From the NCBI GenBank assembly GCA_903927685.1, contig CAIYOB010001105.1, forward strand, positions 1 through 43,556: a stretch of 43,556 bases of DNA, in the 5' to 3' direction. Origin of the DNA: an uncultured Planctomycetaceae bacterium. GTDB lineage: Bacteria > Planctomycetota > Planctomycetia > Pirellulales > Pirellulaceae. This document shows positions 41,624 through 43,556 of this stretch, in pieces; within the stretch, counting starts at the first letter, position 1, and the number at the start of each line of letters is the position of its first letter. The position numbers and the translations under genes are program-made. The notes under the pieces are model-generated. The model worked only from the letters and a program-made list of their open reading frames with translations. It was not told where the DNA came from and ran no database searches.

Positions 41624-43556
41624 ATGACGAGAACACGCTTGGCCCTGATGTTATTGGCCATGGGGACGCTGACCGGATTGGCTCGCGCCGAGGACGGGAC
41701 GCTGGGCGATCCTGCCCGGGTGGCGGAACCGCCGGCCCAGTCGCTCGGGTTTCCCTCGCGCGATCCGGAACTGGATGCGTTGCCGGGCTTTCAGAATCCG
41801 CCGCCAGGCTATGGCGAAGTGCCGTTCTGGTGGTGGACCGGCGATCCGCTGGACCATCAACGGCTGTTGTGGCAGATCGACCAATTGCACGCCAAGGGCA
41901 TCTCCGGAATGCAGGTAAACTATGCGCACGAAGACACGTCGGGCTGGCTGACTTACGCGGCCCAACCGGAGGTCTTCTCTGACGCGTGGTGGGAGACGTG
42001 GAAATTCGTGGCCGGCCAATGCAGCGAGCGCGGGATGGGCATCGGCCTGAGCGGCTACACGCTCGACTGGCCGAACGGCAAGAGCCTGATCAGCCGCACG
42101 ATCTACTCGGAACCCGAAATCCAGGGCCGGGAGTTGGAACTGGCGAGCAAGACGCGAGCCAAGGGCGAAACAGCCGTAACGCTGGAGATTCCCAGCGACA
42201 CCGTCGCCGTGCGGGCTTACGCGGTTGGGGCCGCGGGGGACTTGCGGCTGGGCGAGGGGGCAAGGGGAGACCTGCGGTCGGCGGTTGCGGCGGGGTCGGA
42301 AACCGGCGCCGAACGCGCGGCGGGGGCGCACGCCGACGCTGCCAGCCTCGATCTGACGTCCGCGGTTCGGGAGGGACGGTTGGCGTGGACGCTGCCGCCG
42401 GGCGAGTGGGAAGTGTGGGTCCTGACGGCCGCGCGCCGGCCGGGGACGCTAAACCCGATCCATCCGCAAGCGGGCCAGCGGGTGATCGAGAAGTTTTTCC
42501 AGCCGTTTCAGGATCATGCCCCCGGCCAGTCGGCGGCGGGCCTGAACTACTTCTTTCACGATGAACTGCAGTTCGGCGTCGGCGACCGGATTTGGACGGA
42601 CGACCTGGCAACGGCGTTTCGCGAGCGGAAGGGTTACGACATGTTCGAAGCCCTGCCGGCCATGTTCCAGGACGTCGGTCCGCGAACGGTCAAGTACCGC
42701 CTGGACTTCATGGACGTGAAAATGCAACTGGCTCAGGAACGCTACTTCATCCCGATCTTCCAGTGGCATTGGAGTCGCGGCAAGATCTACGGCTGTGACC
42801 AAGGCAGCCGGGGAACGAATCCCGTCGAGTTCGGCGATTATTTCAGCTCGGTCCGCTGGTACACCGCGCCGGGGCACGACACGCCGGGCGGCCGCGCGGA
42901 CTTGATCAAAGGCAAGGTCTCCAGCTCGATCGCCCAGTTGTACCGGCGGCCGCGCGTGTGGCTCGAAGGCTATCACAGCCTGGGCTGGGGCGCCACGCCG
43001 GAAAATCTGATGTTCGCGACGCGGGAGAACTACCTGTACGGCTGCAATCTGCTGAACCTGCACGGACTGTACTACACCACCCACGGCAGCTTTTGGGAGT
43101 GGGCGCCGCCCTGCTACCATTTCCGGATGCCGTATTGGGACCACCTGAGTGTGTTCCTGAAGTACTTTGAGCGGCTGTCGTACTTGATGAGCCAGGGCAC
43201 GCACCAGTGCGACATCGCCGTGCTGTATCCGGTCAGTCCGGGGCAGGCTCAGTCGGGCGGCCGCGAGGCGACGGACACAGCCTTTGCCGCCGGCCGCACT
43301 CTGTTCCAGAACGGCTACGATTTCATCTATGTGGATGACGAATCATTGGTGCGGGCCCGGATCCGCGACGGACGCTTGCACGTCTCCGAGGCATCGTATC
43401 GCGTGTTGGTGCTGCCGGCGATGCGGGCAATCCGCTGGTCTACGCTGGACAAGGCCCGTGAGTTCTTCCGGGCCGGCGGGATCGTAATCGCAGTTGGGGA
43501 CTTGCCGGAGGCGAGCGATCGCGCAGGCCGCGAGGACCCGGCACTGGACCAGGCGG
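41624..43556 (+). CDS. Secreted GH106-like alpha-L-rhamnosidase family protein (3' truncated)
   Basis: The frame stays open for 644 codons to the end of the window. ATG 41624, with AAGGA 10 nt upstream, places the signal peptide (MTRTRLALMLLAMGTLTGLARA) at the N-terminus; ATG 41597, overlapping the previous stop, is the coupled alternative. Residues about 60-90 (PFWWWTGDPLDHQRLLWQID, then KGISGMQVNY) match the N-terminal GH106-type pattern of W-x-W-x-G followed by a barrel strand and the G-I-x-G-x-x turn. Further conserved aromatic blocks are RPRVWLEGYHSLGWGATPEN and ENYLYGCNLLNLHGLYYTTH, typical of the TIM barrel. GH106 enzymes release rhamnose from pectic or sulfated glycans. A Gly/Ala-rich insert (about residues 205-245) looks variable. 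The C-terminus lies outside the window, so catalytic residues are only partly assessable. Confidence 0.82.
   Translation, partial: MTRTRLALMLLAMGTLTGLARAEDGTLGDPARVAEPPAQSLGFPSRDPELDALPGFQNPPPGYGEVPFWWWTGDPLDHQRLLWQIDQLHAKGISGMQVNYAHEDTSGWLTYAAQPEVFSDAWWETWKFVAGQCSERGMGIGLSGYTLDWPNGKSLISRTIYSEPEIQGRELELASKTRAKGETAVTLEIPSDTVAVRAYAVGAAGDLRLGEGARGDLRSAVAAGSETGAERAAGAHADAASLDLTSAVREGRLAWTLPPGEWEVWVLTAARRPGTLNPIHPQAGQRVIEKFFQPFQDHAPGQSAAGLNYFFHDELQFGVGDRIWTDDLATAFRERKGYDMFEALPAMFQDVGPRTVKYRLDFMDVKMQLAQERYFIPIFQWHWSRGKIYGCDQGSRGTNPVEFGDYFSSVRWYTAPGHDTPGGRADLIKGKVSSSIAQLYRRPRVWLEGYHSLGWGATPENLMFATRENYLYGCNLLNLHGLYYTTHGSFWEWAPPCYHFRMPYWDHLSVFLKYFERLSYLMSQGTHQCDIAVLYPVSPGQAQSGGREATDTAFAAGRTLFQNGYDFIYVDDESLVRARIRDGRLHVSEASYRVLVLPAMRAIRWSTLDKAREFFRAGGIVIAVGDLPEASDRAGREDPALDQA

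Overview
The window looks like the chromosome of a planctomycete (Planctomycetota, Pirellulales-like), with high GC throughout. The evidence is: many secreted proteins typical of that phylum (formylglycine sulfatases, PQQ-type beta-propellers, DUF6807/PmoA-like protein, Tat-exported Gfo/Idh/MocA oxidoreductase); a giant secreted protein with an N-terminal LEPR-XLL-like motif; a principal sigma factor with a long acidic N-terminus; and wide gene spacing with genes on both strands. I saw no tRNA, rRNA, insertion sequence, CRISPR array or prophage. The phylum assignment is inference from gene content.

Layout. 1-5157: tail of a GH130-like protein, an unrecognised 428-aa protein and a secreted PQQ propeller interrupted by a methyltransferase-like domain. 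5403-9995: a YbaK-type deacylase, a galactokinase/URO-D-like pair overlapping by ATGA on the minus strand, a secreted protein ending in a cysteine hexad array, and a MazG-like pyrophosphohydrolase. 9996-11346: a 1.35-kb gene-free region with a strong promoter, a 9-codon ORF, a hairpin and a T-run. 11347-17752: a modular secreted metalloprotease-like protein and a multi-domain hybrid histidine kinase. 17823-24260 (minus): DUF6807 protein, GH2 enzyme and TgpA-like transglutaminase, probably one operon. 24508-27844 (plus): secreted propeller protein and sulfatase. 27869-33250 (minus): SAP-Nudix protein, sulfatase-GH43 fusion and RpoD. 33678-38995: single-domain response regulator, M28 peptidase with PDZ domains, FecR-like membrane protein, RluA-type pseudouridine synthase. 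39054-43556: Gfo/Idh/MocA oxidoreductase, an unrecognised secreted protein and a GH106-like glycosidase running off the end.

How it fits together. About one third of the genes are exported enzymes that would strip sulfate and cleave glycosides from complex, probably sulfated, polysaccharides (GH130-, GH2-, GH43- and GH106-like proteins, two sulfatases). Galactokinase could feed released hexose into central metabolism. These genes sit in small transcription units among housekeeping genes (rpoD, rluA-type, ybaK-type, mazG-type) instead of in one polysaccharide utilisation locus. No SusC/SusD pair or sugar transporter is visible.

The least explained parts are the 10.0-11.3 kb gene-free transcription unit candidate, a three-copy intergenic hairpin repeat, the Cys-hexad protein, the Glu-to-Ser galactokinase and the sulfatase-GH43 fusion. 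All family calls come from reading motifs by eye; no database search was run.
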